64,000 nt of DNA from Candidatus Methanoperedentaceae archaeon GB37 (lineage in GTDB: Archaea > Halobacteriota > Methanosarcinia > Methanosarcinales > EX4572-44), in contig LR991653.1 in the NCBI GenBank assembly GCA_905171695.1, forward strand, positions 214,258 to 278,257. Direction: 5' to 3'. Shown here piece after piece: positions 36,521 to 45,704 of the stretch; positions within the stretch are counted from its first letter, which is position 1, and every line of letters starts with the position of its first letter. The position numbers and the translations under genes were made by a program. The notes beneath the pieces were generated by a model. The model did not search any database and had not been told where the DNA came from. It saw only the letters and a list, made by a program, of their open reading frames with translations.

Positions 36521-36843
36521 GGGATGTGGTGGTTGTACCCTTTCCATTTTCGGATTTAACGCATGCCAAGAGACGACCTGCTTTAGTTGTGGCTGAATTA
36601 GAAGGAGACGACCTGATTATTTGCCAGATAACCAGTCAGCGGATTAAAGGCAAATACGCAGTTCCAATTGAGGGTAATGACTTTGAAACAGGAGGACTCA
36701 AGTAGAGAAGTAATGTGCGACCAAATCGTATATTTACAGCGGACCGTCACATAATCTTATATTGTGTTGGTCATTATATTGTGTTGGGCATCTCAAACCT
36801 GATAAGACTAACGAGGTGATCGAGAATAGTAGATATTTTATGA
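36502..36843 (+). pseudogene. Decayed MazF/PemK-type toxin gene
   Basis: TTG start after GAGGAGGATG. The first 68 residues are good MazF: KGDVVVVPFPFSDLTHAKRRPALVV and ICQITSQRI. An in-frame TAG (36703) interrupts after ETGGLK, yet the frame continues as SNVRPNRIFTADRHIILYCVG. A 17-base tandem duplication (TTATATTGTGTTGGTCA) then shifts the frame before HLKPDKTNEVIEN. MazF toxins cut mRNA; this one cannot be full length. Loss of the antitoxin next door fits loss of the toxin first. Confidence 0.72.
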
Positions 36844-36972
36844 CAATGAATTACGCAACTTCCGATAACAGAGCGTATCTGGCTTCGCTCCGCAACTTCG
36901 CATACACCGGGAACGATATAACCACCACTCCTCTTGAAGAGAGATCTCTAGAGATAAGGGTTGGGAGGGTTA
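36844..36972. other. CTTCG-rich intergenic stretch
   Basis: Non-coding. Around 36850-36925 it has the same type of composition as the palindromic element at 36195 (ACGCAACTTCCGATAACAG, then TGGCTTCGCTCCGCAACTTC), suggesting a related but diverged element. No intact gene. Confidence 0.35.
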
Positions 36973-37674
36973 GATGGGACCCGTCCACATAAGATTGTAA
37001 ATATGGGAGACCATCTCTTATTTATGCTGAAGGTAAGGTGGGACTGTTGAAGAGTTGAAGGTGTTTGAGAGGAGTAAGGTGCCTTTTGAGGTTAAGGTTC
37101 TTGGTATTGCGACCTGTATTCAGATGTTTTCTGTGAGGAGGACTGCCAGAATTCTCTCTCTGGCTTCATCCGGTCTCTATGGACCTCTGTTTGGAACTGG
37201 ATACGGAAGTTTGAAGAGAGATTGCCTGCTTGTATCAGAGAAGAAGAGAAGATACCTGATAGCGTTAGACGAAAGAGTTGTTAAAGCAAGATAAAAAGGC
37301 GTATTATGTCTATTCTGCTGTAGATGTTGAGGAAAACGAGTTAATCCTGATGAAAATTTATACAACAAGGAATTATCCTGTTACAAGGTCCTTCAGAGGA
37401 GTGTTAAGAGTTCTGTTGGAAGAAGCCAAAATTCGTCGTTGATAAAGCTCCCTTCGCTTATAAATGCGCTGAAAAGCTTGGATCTGGAATTTGAGCGATC
37501 AATCCTTTCGGAGTATGAAATCCACCCAAGAGATTTCATGCAAGACTAAAACAGAGGATAAAGATATTTTTCTGCTCAATTAGTTCTTTTAATCCTGTTA
37601 AAAACTGGAATTTGTTCTGTAAGATCTTCATGCTTTATTATAATCGGTTGAGGTGGTGTTTATGTTAAGTGGAC
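36973..37674 (+). mobile_element. Degenerate IS6-like (IS240-type) element
   Basis: The left end GGGACCCGTCCACATAAGAT and the right end (reverse complement AGGACGTGTCCACTTAACAT, ending at about 37674) form imperfect inverted repeats of about 20 bases. Between them, transposase fragments lie in several frames: VWNWIRKFEERLPACIREEE, then ALDERVVKA (first catalytic Asp), AYYVYSAVDVEENELILMK, KFVVDKAPFAYKCAEKLG (second Asp), then FCKIFMLYYNRLR. At least three frameshifts make it inactive. Confidence 0.72.
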
Positions 37675-37889
37675 ACGTCCTGCGGCTACTATAGGAATTG
37701 TCAAATTGACGTTTAGTATAAATTTTAATATAGTATATTATATACTTTTGACTCCGTCACATTATTCTTTTATAGTCATTCTTGAGCCCTTTGCAAAGCT
37801 TCTGTTGAAAGACATCTATACCGTCTTTTATATTAGAATTCGTTCCAGGACCACTTATTCGCCATCTTTTACCTGTTTTATTCCTTGAT
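37675..37889. other. AT-rich spacer between IS remnants
   Basis: About 215 bases of T-rich DNA. Short frames on both strands have no recognisable content. Nothing further is seen. Confidence 0.35.
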
Positions 37890-38395
37890 CGCTTGCTGTT
37901 CCCACGTATTTTCTCGTTATTTTTTCTCGAGAGAGTGCTTACGCTATTTATCTCTTTTAATTTGAGTGTGTGTATAGTTGTGTATGTGTTGAAGCCGATG
38001 CAGGTCATTATAGAGCTGAGTTTTCGCTTGATGAAGTGTTTTAAGGCGTGTTCTTCTATTCTTAAAGACTCGTTTCATAGCGGCGTGTGGTCGTTCTCCA
38101 ACCGATCTTATCTGTGAGATTGTCCTGTTCCTATACTTTTGTCTTTCTTTAAGTGGTCTGTTTTGATGTGCTTTCTCTATCGTGAGATCTTCTATCGATC
38201 GATTTGATACTCAACCCTTTGATCAGATAAACCATACCATGATTGAAGAAAGAGGACTTTTAGCATAACAACCTCATCACAGCGAGGTCGTCCACCTTAT
38301 GGTGCATTGTCATCGTACATCTTGCCTAGAACAGGTCTGAAAACATCTCAATCGACGACTTTACTGACCATACCAAGACGAATCACCAATACTTA
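37890..38395 (-). pseudogene. Internally deleted IS5-type DDE transposase remnant
   Basis: On the minus strand the N-terminal region reads IEMFSDLF, GKMYDDNAP, then GRPRCDEVVMLKVLFFNHGM and YLIKGLSI, the pattern of IS5-family N-termini. It passes, without the central catalytic part, to a C-terminal region: KAHQNRPLKERQKYRNRTIS then QIRSVGERPHAAMKRVFK. The core with two catalytic Asp is deleted and there are frameshifts. This is a dead element. Confidence 0.6.
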
Positions 38396-38541
38396 CAGTT
38401 TTACGGTACATTTCTTCAATTACAAATCCTTATGAGTGTTTATATGCTATTACATTGAATTATGAGGGTTTGAAGACCTGAGATTTGCGAATGGCTCGAT
38501 GGAGTATCACGATCTTTACAGGCACGCAATAGGGGAGGTTC
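38396..38541. other. Right border of the accessory region
   Basis: Short AT-rich stretch (TTATGAGTGTTTATATGCTATTACATTG region) before the next gene. Nothing coding is supported. Confidence 0.3.
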
Positions 38542-38889
38542 TCAGCGGTAGATCCTCTTTGAGATCTCTCCAAGTCTGTTGTTGATGTTCTGTATTGCAG
38601 CGTTCAGTTTCTGATCCATTGTGTCTTCAACGTCCTGTATGCTGCTTCTGAGCGAGCGGTCTCCTGACTCTACGAGTCTCTCGATGCGCCTGAGTCGCAG
38701 GTCTGCTGAGAGTATCATGGCTCCGAGTGCGCCTACGAGGATTGCTGACGCGAGGATTATGAGAGGGTCGCTCTCTCCGAACCTGGATAGCCATCGGTTG
38801 GTTATCACTATGGCTGAGAGGATCATTATGAGAGAGAAGATGATATCCTTGATCCCGATCTCCTCGATGAGATTATCACCACTGTTCAT
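38542..38889 (-). CDS. Small membrane protein with C-terminal coiled coil, unknown function
   Basis: 115 residues. The ATG at 38889 follows GAGGTG, and a TATA-like ACTTATATAATATA lies about 35-48 bases upstream, so expression looks real. Two membrane segments (about residues 14-31 and 41-61) are followed by a charged helix (LRLRRIERLVESGDRS, then DTMDQKLNAAIQNINNRL) with heptad spacing. It resembles single-protein scaffolds but I do not recognise the family. Confidence 0.6.
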   Translation of the reverse strand: MNSGDNLIEEIGIKDIIFSLIMILSAIVITNRWLSRFGESDPLIILASAILVGALGAMILSADLRLRRIERLVESGDRSLRSSIQDVEDTMDQKLNAAIQNINNRLGEISKRIYR

Positions 38890-38952
38890 CTTTGCACCTC
38901 ATCAAGAGCTTCTCTTTTGCAGGTATATTATATAAGTATGTCTTTTTGTGGA

Positions 38953-39594
38953 TCATCTCCATTCTTTGACGCCCACTCTCTCGCAGTACTCTCTTATCGT
39001 GCAGATGCTGCACTTCGGGCTTATCGGTCTGCAGATTCTCTGTCCGTGTCTTACAAGAAGGGTGTTGAGGTTGATCCAGTACTTCTGAGGCAGAAGATCT
39101 CTCAGGGCGGTCTCTGTCTCGATGGGGTTCCTGGTGGAGGTTATGCCGATTCTGTTTGATATACGATGGACGTGTGTGTCGACTGCGATTCCTGGCTTTC
39201 CAAAGCCGTGTGTGAGAACGATGTTTGCTGTCTTGCGTCCAACACCCTTGATCTTCAAGAGCTCGCCGATCTCATCAGGCACCTCTGACTTGTAGCGTTC
39301 AAGTAGTTCTCTTGATATCTCTTTTATCTGGGATGCTTTCTTTCTGTAGAAGCCGACAGGGTATATTGCGCGTTCGATAACCTCTTCGTCGAGTTCGAGC
39401 ATCTCTTCAGGTCTCTTTGCAAGCTTGAAGAGCCTCTCTGATGCAGCGGTTGTGACTTCGTCCTTTGTGCGCTGGCTGAGGATGCATGAGATGAGGACGA
39501 GAAATGGATCCTTTTCAGATGGGACGTCGGGATTTACTGCGTCTGGGTGTGTCTCTTCAAGCCTTCTTATGATTCTCTCGATTCTAACGTGCAA
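38953..39594 (-). CDS. nth: Endonuclease III (DNA glycosylase/AP lyase)
   Basis: 213 residues. Removes oxidised pyrimidines and cleaves the abasic site. The helix-hairpin-helix IKGVGRKTANIVL contains the catalytic lysine and AVDTHVHRISNR the catalytic aspartate. The C-terminus holds the [4Fe-4S] ligands CRPISPKCSICTIREYC (C-x6-C-x2-C-x5-C). It overlaps the preceding endonuclease IV gene by 11 bases, so the two base-excision-repair genes are co-expressed. Confidence 0.95.
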   Translation of the reverse strand: MHVRIERIIRRLEETHPDAVNPDVPSEKDPFLVLISCILSQRTKDEVTTAASERLFKLAKRPEEMLELDEEVIERAIYPVGFYRKKASQIKEISRELLERYKSEVPDEIGELLKIKGVGRKTANIVLTHGFGKPGIAVDTHVHRISNRIGITSTRNPIETETALRDLLPQKYWINLNTLLVRHGQRICRPISPKCSICTIREYCERVGVKEWR

Positions 39595-40426
39595 GTTCTC
39601 TCACCTTTGCCATGTTCCAGGCATCATCCCTCTCACGGTCGACGGGTGTCTCGAGTATCATTGGAAGATCTCTTAAGCGAGGATCGTGGAGGATCTCTCT
39701 GAATCCGTTCTCCCCGATCCTACCGAGTCCGATGTGTTCGTGCCGATCGCGCCCAGAGCCAAGCCCGCCCTTTGAATCGTTCAGGTGGAGCAGTCTGAGG
39801 GTTGAGATTCCGAAGAGCTCATCAAACCGTTTGAGGGTTGTGTCGAGTCCTTCACGGGTTCTCACGTCGTAGCCCGCGGCATAGGCATGGCAGGTGTCGA
39901 AGCAGATACCGATGCGATCGATCTTCTCGATCCGATCCATTATTGCCCGTATATCTTCGAATTTCCCGCCAACACTATTCTTTGTTCCTGCTGTGTTCTC
40001 AAGAAGCAGGATTACATCACTATCGTCCTTCGAAAGAGCCTTGTTTATTCCATCAGCGGCTCGAAGATATCCTTTCTCAAGACCGCTTCCGAGATGGCTT
40101 CCGAGGTGTGTGACAAGGTATGGAATCTTCAAGATGGAGCACCGCTTGATCTCTACACTGAGCGCATCAACAGACTTGAGGTAGACGTCCTCATTTGGGC
40201 ATGCAAGGTTTGGGAGATATGGCATGTGAACGACGACTGGGTCGATCCCTGAGTCCTTGACCGCCGTGACGAACCGTTCAACTGTACCGCTCTCAAGCTC
40301 CTTTGCCCGCCAGCCCCTCGGATTTCGCGAGAATATCTGAAAGGTATCACAGCCCTTCGAGAGGGCGCGACTGACAGCACGATCAACGCCGCCAGCAATC
40401 GAGAGATGAACACCGACTCTAACCAT
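39584..40426 (-). CDS. nfo: Endonuclease IV (AP endonuclease)
   Basis: 280 residues, TIM-barrel zinc enzyme that cleaves 5' of abasic sites. Landmarks: GVHLSIAGG at the N-terminus, FSRNPRGW, ENTAGT near residue 146, the signature CFDTCHAYAAGYD near residue 180, HLNDSKG, DRHEHIGLG and LETPV near the end. All expected metal ligands appear. First gene of the nfo-nth repair pair. Confidence 0.96.
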   Translation of the reverse strand: MVRVGVHLSIAGGVDRAVSRALSKGCDTFQIFSRNPRGWRAKELESGTVERFVTAVKDSGIDPVVVHMPYLPNLACPNEDVYLKSVDALSVEIKRCSILKIPYLVTHLGSHLGSGLEKGYLRAADGINKALSKDDSDVILLLENTAGTKNSVGGKFEDIRAIMDRIEKIDRIGICFDTCHAYAAGYDVRTREGLDTTLKRFDELFGISTLRLLHLNDSKGGLGSGRDRHEHIGLGRIGENGFREILHDPRLRDLPMILETPVDRERDDAWNMAKVRELAR

Positions 40427-40524
40427 AACGATCGAAGCCTCACAACCACACCTCTTTGAACGAGAGATTATTTCTAACCTTTGGAGAAAGAGATGGAAGA
40501 TCGAAACCGTTGAACCCTCGATCT

Positions 40525-41589
40525 TCAGGATTCTATTACTTCAATAATATCATTTTTTAGGAGTTGTATGATCTTCCTCTTTAACTCATTGGGACTTGAG
40601 CACTCTATCTCTCCTGATCCTCTGAAGATCTCCCTTCTCACTCGCTCGCCCATCTGGTCGTCAGTGCCTGGTGAGACTCTGAGGACGAGTGAGCCAGGTG
40701 CCTTCTCTCTCTTATCGATCAGTCCGTCACGATCACCATCTGTTATCCCTATTATGGGAACGTCGACCCGGTAGAGGATGTCGGCGGCAACAGCCGTTGT
40801 GTCATCGCCTACGGTGACGGCAAGAGAGGCGTTCTTCGCTATCTCAAGGCTTGACTCCGCGTCGTGGTCTATCAGAACTGCGATCCTTCTCGTCTCTCCA
40901 TGTATCTGGCGCAGTCGAGTTGGGGATCGTCTTGGCGTCCCACTTCTGATTATGGCTCCTCTGAGATCTGTCTCTCCAAGCTTTTCAAGTCCGTGCGGCT
41001 TTATCTCACACCCATCGACCCGGGTTATCTCTCTATTCTCTGCTGTGATGATGACCTCCTCTCCAACTGCTCTACCGATGATGATGCCGTTTATCTGGAT
41101 GAGTTCACCCTGGCGAACACCCTCGATCTGCCGCACCACACGGTCTCCAGCCTCCTCGATTGCCACTCTTGGCTTCAGGTGATAGACCGGGAGGTGGAGT
41201 GATGATGCCAGTCCTTCGAGGAGGTCGCACCTGCCAATAGATCCGATTGCGCCTGCACCCTCGATTACCAAGAGTGGTATCTCCTTTCTATTCAATCTGG
41301 GAATTATTAGTTCTGCGAATCGAATCCCGCTTTCAAGCGTCTTACCCTGATTTACAAGTACAACAAGGTCGTATTTATCATCTATCAGGCGCTGGAGTGC
41401 TGTTGAAGGGCGCTCTCTCCGCGTGATATCGATCAGGTCTTCGTGTGAGTGGTCGATCACTGCCACCCGCCCCATCGTCCCTCCAAGAGAGACGCTCACA
41501 TCACCAAACCTTTCAAGCACTCGTATAGCTCTCAATGCAAAGCCACTGTCTATCGCCTCTGCACCGTGAACCACAACACCGATCCTCAT
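40525..41589 (-). CDS. DUF2117 family protein, methanogen-associated, unknown function
   Basis: 354 residues, soluble, alpha/beta. Starts IGVVVHGAEAIDSGFALRAI and contains glycine-rich turns (VNQGKTLESG, EGAGAIGSIGRCD, VTVGDDTTAVAADIL, GITDGDRDGLID) suggestive of a nucleotide- or phosphate-binding fold. The family is found mainly in methanogens and relatives. No function is established. Convergent-free, monocistronic, divergent from the YkgJ-type gene. Confidence 0.75.
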   Translation of the reverse strand: MRIGVVVHGAEAIDSGFALRAIRVLERFGDVSVSLGGTMGRVAVIDHSHEDLIDITRRERPSTALQRLIDDKYDLVVLVNQGKTLESGIRFAELIIPRLNRKEIPLLVIEGAGAIGSIGRCDLLEGLASSLHLPVYHLKPRVAIEEAGDRVVRQIEGVRQGELIQINGIIIGRAVGEEVIITAENREITRVDGCEIKPHGLEKLGETDLRGAIIRSGTPRRSPTRLRQIHGETRRIAVLIDHDAESSLEIAKNASLAVTVGDDTTAVAADILYRVDVPIIGITDGDRDGLIDKREKAPGSLVLRVSPGTDDQMGERVRREIFRGSGEIECSSPNELKRKIIQLLKNDIIEVIES

Positions 41590-41634
41590 CGTAAGCAGGG
41601 TAACACCCTATCACTCGGGAGTACATAAATATTA

Positions 41635-42378
41635 TTGGCAGACTCAACTTCTGTCGAAATTATTAAATCTGGTGCAGATTCTACACTGGTCGTGCAACTC
41701 TCTCGGTTTCATGTGCTCTGCACCTTTCCTGAGGATCTGATCCCGCCGAGGGTCAAGGATGAGATAAGAAGTGCGAGGGGCGTGAGGAGCCTTGCTGGCT
41801 CTGTCGCCTGGGTTGATACACTCGACTCTGCTTTCAGGGTGAGAGAGGTTGTAGAGTCTGCAGGTGGAAAGGCGAAGATCTATGAGGCAGTCGTCTCAGG
41901 TGGTGAGTACAGGTTTGAGTGTCAGCGCTGTGGGAAGTGCTGTTCTGAAGCATACATCCTTCTCCTACCTCGTGAAGTGGTCGCAATCTCAGAGTATCTT
42001 GGAGTCTCTCCAGGTCTCTTTATCGATGAGTTCTGTGAGATTGCCTCTCCGCACGGTGGGCCCTCGACCGTTAAACTCAAAACTCACGGAGATGGGAGCT
42101 GCATCTTCTTTGAGGATCATGAATGCCGTATTCAACCAGTGAAACCGGGTGAGTGTCGTATATACCCGATAATCCCGCATGAGGGTGTGATCTGGTGGGT
42201 TCACTGCCCTGGTTCTGGCATGGGCAGGCGGTATGGGTTTTACGAGATCAGAAGGCTTGCTGGAGAACGATACCGCGAGGTGAGCAACTATTCTGCTGCG
42301 TATGGAAGATTGCTCTCTGAAGGGCGTGATGAGGGCTCGATACTGGATATTCTCTTCAAAAAGATAGAGAAGACGTGA
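41635..42378 (+). CDS. YkgJ-family cysteine cluster protein
   Basis: 247 residues. The cluster CQRCGKCCSEAYILL near residue 98, followed by GDGSCIFF, HECRIQPVKPGECRIYP and VHCPGSG, is the CxxCxxCC...C pattern of this zinc- or iron-sulfur-binding family. The N-terminal 85 residues are a separate small alpha/beta part. The TTG start at 41635 overlaps a TATA-like block (ATAAATATTATT), so the real start may be a downstream codon such as GTG 41692. Role unknown. Confidence 0.7.
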   Translation: MADSTSVEIIKSGADSTLVVQLSRFHVLCTFPEDLIPPRVKDEIRSARGVRSLAGSVAWVDTLDSAFRVREVVESAGGKAKIYEAVVSGGEYRFECQRCGKCCSEAYILLLPREVVAISEYLGVSPGLFIDEFCEIASPHGGPSTVKLKTHGDGSCIFFEDHECRIQPVKPGECRIYPIIPHEGVIWWVHCPGSGMGRRYGFYEIRRLAGERYREVSNYSAAYGRLLSEGRDEGSILDILFKKIEKT

Positions 42379-42415
42379 AGGGGGCTCTCTCAAACTCGGA
42401 ATTTATCTCGTGGTC

Positions 42416-43450
42416 TCATTCTGCTCTTTCAGCGTACTTTTCCATCGGTTTTGTCATTATGGGTCTCTCTTTCAGGAGTCCTTCCGGTCTGTATAGTAGT
42501 ATGAGGAGCATCAGTACTCCAAATATGATGTATTCGAGCCATACGGTCTCGAATGGTAGTTGGATCAGGTTGTTTATCTCATGTTTATATGTTGTTAAAA
42601 TTATTTTTATTAGGGTGAATGTGAGCGTTCCAAGCAGAACCCCTCGCCTATTCCCGGCTCCACCAAGAAGTACCATCAAGAACGGATAGAATGTCCATTC
42701 AACCCTGCCAAAGCTCGTTGCAACGACGTTCAGGGTATATAAGGAGTATAGTGCGCCTGCAATCGCTGCAATCGCTGACCCGAGTGCAACTGTCCGAATC
42801 CTCACGTACATAACGTCCCGCCCGCATGCCTTCACGACCTCCTCATCCTCCCGCATTGCCCTCAGCAGCCTGCCATATGGCGAGGTCAGAACTCTCTCCA
42901 GGATGATGTAAATTATTGTGGCAGTTATGATCACAAGAACTGCAAAAAGAGCTGTTCTGTATTCGGAAGGCGCCCATGCGAATATGTCCGGTACAGATGT
43001 TCCATAATAACCCCCTATTATTCGAGGATGGTAGTATGAGACCATGAAGAGTACTTCACTTATCGCGAGAAGCGTTATTGCAAGGTAGTCCCTCGAGAGT
43101 CTCGCGCTCGGGAGGATGAAGACTGCGCCGGTGACCGCGCCTGCGAGTGCTGCGAGGGTCAGTACGAGGATGAGCAGTCCAACTCCGATCAACGGGTTCA
43201 CTCTTATGAGATCGTTCATCAGGCTCTTGACCACTCCACTTGCTGCCGTTATCTCTCCGCTCACACCGAATAGTGCCATCAGTATTCTGTTGAGAAGCCC
43301 TCCAACCGTTATTGCACCGATGAGAACTGCAAGCGCCCGTCCAAAGTTCGGTATGCCTCCGAACCCATACTCAATATTCAAACTCAATGATACGATCAGG
43401 TAAAGTCCGAACCAGATCAGGATGTTCAGGAGGATATACTCGAACGACAG
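42416..43450 (-). CDS. livM: Branched-chain amino acid ABC transporter permease LivM
   Basis: About 344 residues and ten membrane helices. LivM features include SLNIEYGFGGIPNFG near the N-terminus and the coupling loop SPYGRLLRAMREDEEVVKACG. The start is the puzzle. Similarity to LivM begins at LSFEYILLNILIWFGL, but in that frame no ATG, GTG or TTG exists between the LivH stop (TAG, 43465-43463) and TTG 43387. The CTG at 43450, about 7 bases after AGGGGG, is proposed. LivH and LivM are in the same frame, separated by that TAG. Works with LivH, LivG, LivF and LivK encoded alongside. Confidence 0.85.
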   Translation of the reverse strand: MSFEYILLNILIWFGLYLIVSLSLNIEYGFGGIPNFGRALAVLIGAITVGGLLNRILMALFGVSGEITAASGVVKSLMNDLIRVNPLIGVGLLILVLTLAALAGAVTGAVFILPSARLSRDYLAITLLAISEVLFMVSYYHPRIIGGYYGTSVPDIFAWAPSEYRTALFAVLVIITATIIYIILERVLTSPYGRLLRAMREDEEVVKACGRDVMYVRIRTVALGSAIAAIAGALYSLYTLNVVATSFGRVEWTFYPFLMVLLGGAGNRRGVLLGTLTFTLIKIILTTYKHEINNLIQLPFETVWLEYIIFGVLMLLILLYRPEGLLKERPIMTKPMEKYAERAE

Positions 43451-43462
43451 GTTACTTACCCC

Positions 43463-44392
43463 CTATTCTCTCCAGAGCTTCGTCCAGTCTCTCCTCAATC
43501 TAACGCCTGTCAGACCCTGTGGTGATAAGAGAAGCATTGTTAAGAGGATTGCAAGCGATATAACCTTCCCATAGATCAGCACGCCTGACCCGATGATCAA
43601 TGATAACTTATACGTGACGAGTGATTCTGATAGCCCTATCAGGTACCCGCCGAGGACCGCGCCGAAGATCTTTGCAACTCCTCCGACGATGCTTGCTGCA
43701 AAGATCGATACGATTATTATTGCGCCTGTTGCAGGCACTATCTCCTGTCTGAATGGAAGAAGTGATCCCGCGGTTGCAGAGAGTGCTCCTGAGAGTGTCC
43801 AGGCGAATAATCTGGTGTATTCGAGATTCACACCCATCACTTCTGCAAGGGAGGGGTTCTCCATCGATGCGCGCAGTGCTATCCCAAAGTTTGTCCGATA
43901 GAGGAGGATTAGGAGGAGTGTTATCAGAAATAGGATTAGAAGAGTGGAGACTACAAGTATTCCTTGCACGCCGAGGACTTCATAATCGAGGGGTGTGAAT
44001 ATGAACTTTACCGCGTCTCTCCCGGTTGCATCGCTGAGAACTCCTGCGTATGCACCGATCAATCCAAGAAGCACAAGATCGAGCGCGAGTGTTGCGATCA
44101 TGAGGATTACAGGAGTTGCACCCCGTTTTATAAGTGGTCTCAGGACGATCGTGTAGACGCCAACCCCAAGAATGCCACCTGATACAAACGCCGCAGGGAT
44201 CGAGTAGTATGGATGCACCTCGAATAGATAGAGAAGTGTGAGTGTGAGATACGAGCCTATGACGGCAAACGACCCTTGGGCAAAGTTTGCAACACCTGTC
44301 GTGATATATGTGAGCGTGAGCCCGATTGCAAGGAGTGCAAGCAGGTTTGAATAGACAAGCGCTCCCTCCACAACCGTGATCATACACCTCAT
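43463..44392 (-). CDS. livH: Branched-chain amino acid ABC transporter permease LivH
   Basis: 309 residues from ATG 44392 (ATG 44383 also possible); the open frame upstream runs through the divergent livK gene and is not used. About eight membrane helices. Typical LivH segments: LLALLAIGLTLTY, GVANFAQGSF, and the EAA-like coupling loop FGIALRASMENPSLAEVMG. Forms the membrane channel with LivM. Divergent from livK with about 45 bases between starts. Confidence 0.93.
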   Translation of the reverse strand: MRCMITVVEGALVYSNLLALLAIGLTLTYITTGVANFAQGSFAVIGSYLTLTLLYLFEVHPYYSIPAAFVSGGILGVGVYTIVLRPLIKRGATPVILMIATLALDLVLLGLIGAYAGVLSDATGRDAVKFIFTPLDYEVLGVQGILVVSTLLILFLITLLLILLYRTNFGIALRASMENPSLAEVMGVNLEYTRLFAWTLSGALSATAGSLLPFRQEIVPATGAIIIVSIFAASIVGGVAKIFGAVLGGYLIGLSESLVTYKLSLIIGSGVLIYGKVISLAILLTMLLLSPQGLTGVRLRRDWTKLWRE

Positions 44393-44438
44393 TATAGTTC
44401 GAAATCTTTTTAAAGATTGGCATTTAATCGAGGGAGCC

Positions 44439-45704
44439 ATGAGATCTCGATCGTTTATACTGGCAGCACTGATGGTAGTATTGACTGCACTCTCAGGTTG
44501 TGTCGAGGACAAGACCCCAATCGAAGAGGCTTCAACAGAAGAGATCCCGGTAGGCATCCTCGTCGATCTCTCAGGACCGCTCACAACCTATGGCGAAGAC
44601 ATCAAGAATACTGTCACGATCGCATCAGAGGACATAAACAACTACTTCAAGGCTAACGGAAAACCATATCGTGTAAAGCTCTATATTGAAGACACCAGGG
44701 TCGATCCGAAGATCACACTCGATAAAGTGATGGCACTTCACGGAAAAGGTGTAAAGCTCATCGTAGGCCCCATGGGAAGCGGTGAGGTGAAACAGGTCGC
44801 AGGGTATGCCAATGCAAACGGGATCATCCTGATATCTCCTTCATCGACAGCAGCAGTTGAAGACCTTGGGATCACAACACCCGAGGAGAAGAAGTACATC
44901 TACAGGTTCGTTGCGCTCGACACCTTCCAGACCCGGGCAATCGCAAGAGAGCTTGACGAACTCGGGATAAAGGCAGTATGCATCGTTTACATAGGAAACG
45001 CATGGGGAAAAGGTCTGAACGAGCACATCCTGCCAGAGCTTGAGAGATACGGTATCAAGGTAGAGAAATCGATCGATTACCCTCACCCACCACCAGCAGA
45101 CTTCACACCGTACATCGCAACACTCGAAGGGGCTGTTGACGAGCTATCGAGAACGTATGCGATGAACGAGATCGCGGTCGTGGCATTCAGCTACGAAGAG
45201 GTCTTCACGATGCTATCCCAAGCAGGTCGCGACTCAATCCTCTTCAATGTGACCTGGGTCGGATGCGATGGGACTGCAAAGAGCGAGAAGATAAGAGAGG
45301 TCTGTGATAAGGTGAACGCGGTCGGGTTCTACAGCACACTCTTCGAATCAAGAGGAGAAGCGTTTGACAACCTGAATGCGACGTACTACAAGCGTTTCAA
45401 TAGGAGTGCTTATCAGTACGGTCTCAACTCATACGATGCTCTATGGGTGCTTGCACTCGCTTACGAAGAGCTTCGTGAGAAGGGTGAAGAGTACTCAGCA
45501 GACGCGATGACAGCACTCATCCCAGGTGTAACAGAGATGTTCAGCAGGGGCGAGTACGATCAGAAGACCGTGAGCGGCTACATCAAGCTTGACGAGTACA
45601 ATGATCGAGCCTCAGGAGATTACGCGATCTACAGGGTCTCAAACTGCAGCTGGACAAAGGCAGGACTGTGGAGGTATGAGACAAACGAGATCAGATGGAA
45701 CTGA
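44439..45704 (+). CDS. livK: Branched-chain amino acid ABC transporter substrate-binding lipoprotein
   Basis: 421 residues from ATG 44439, with a GAGGGA ribosome binding site and a CTTTTTAAAG TATA-like box upstream. The signal peptide ends LTALSGC, a lipobox with Cys at about residue 21, so the mature protein is lipid-anchored. The periplasmic-binding type 1 fold shows IPVGILVDLSGPLTTYG, VKLIVGPMGSGEV and ISPSSTA. The ligand could be Leu/Ile/Val or another amino or keto acid; similar proteins also bind short amides. Confidence 0.9.
   Translation: MRSRSFILAALMVVLTALSGCVEDKTPIEEASTEEIPVGILVDLSGPLTTYGEDIKNTVTIASEDINNYFKANGKPYRVKLYIEDTRVDPKITLDKVMALHGKGVKLIVGPMGSGEVKQVAGYANANGIILISPSSTAAVEDLGITTPEEKKYIYRFVALDTFQTRAIARELDELGIKAVCIVYIGNAWGKGLNEHILPELERYGIKVEKSIDYPHPPPADFTPYIATLEGAVDELSRTYAMNEIAVVAFSYEEVFTMLSQAGRDSILFNVTWVGCDGTAKSEKIREVCDKVNAVGFYSTLFESRGEAFDNLNATYYKRFNRSAYQYGLNSYDALWVLALAYEELREKGEEYSADAMTALIPGVTEMFSRGEYDQKTVSGYIKLDEYNDRASGDYAIYRVSNCSWTKAGLWRYETNEIRWN

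Noticed and set aside
44393..44584. N-terminal extension of LivH into the livK region
   Set aside because: The open frame continues by chance antisense to the livK signal peptide; family N-terminus and context place the start at 44392 or 44383.
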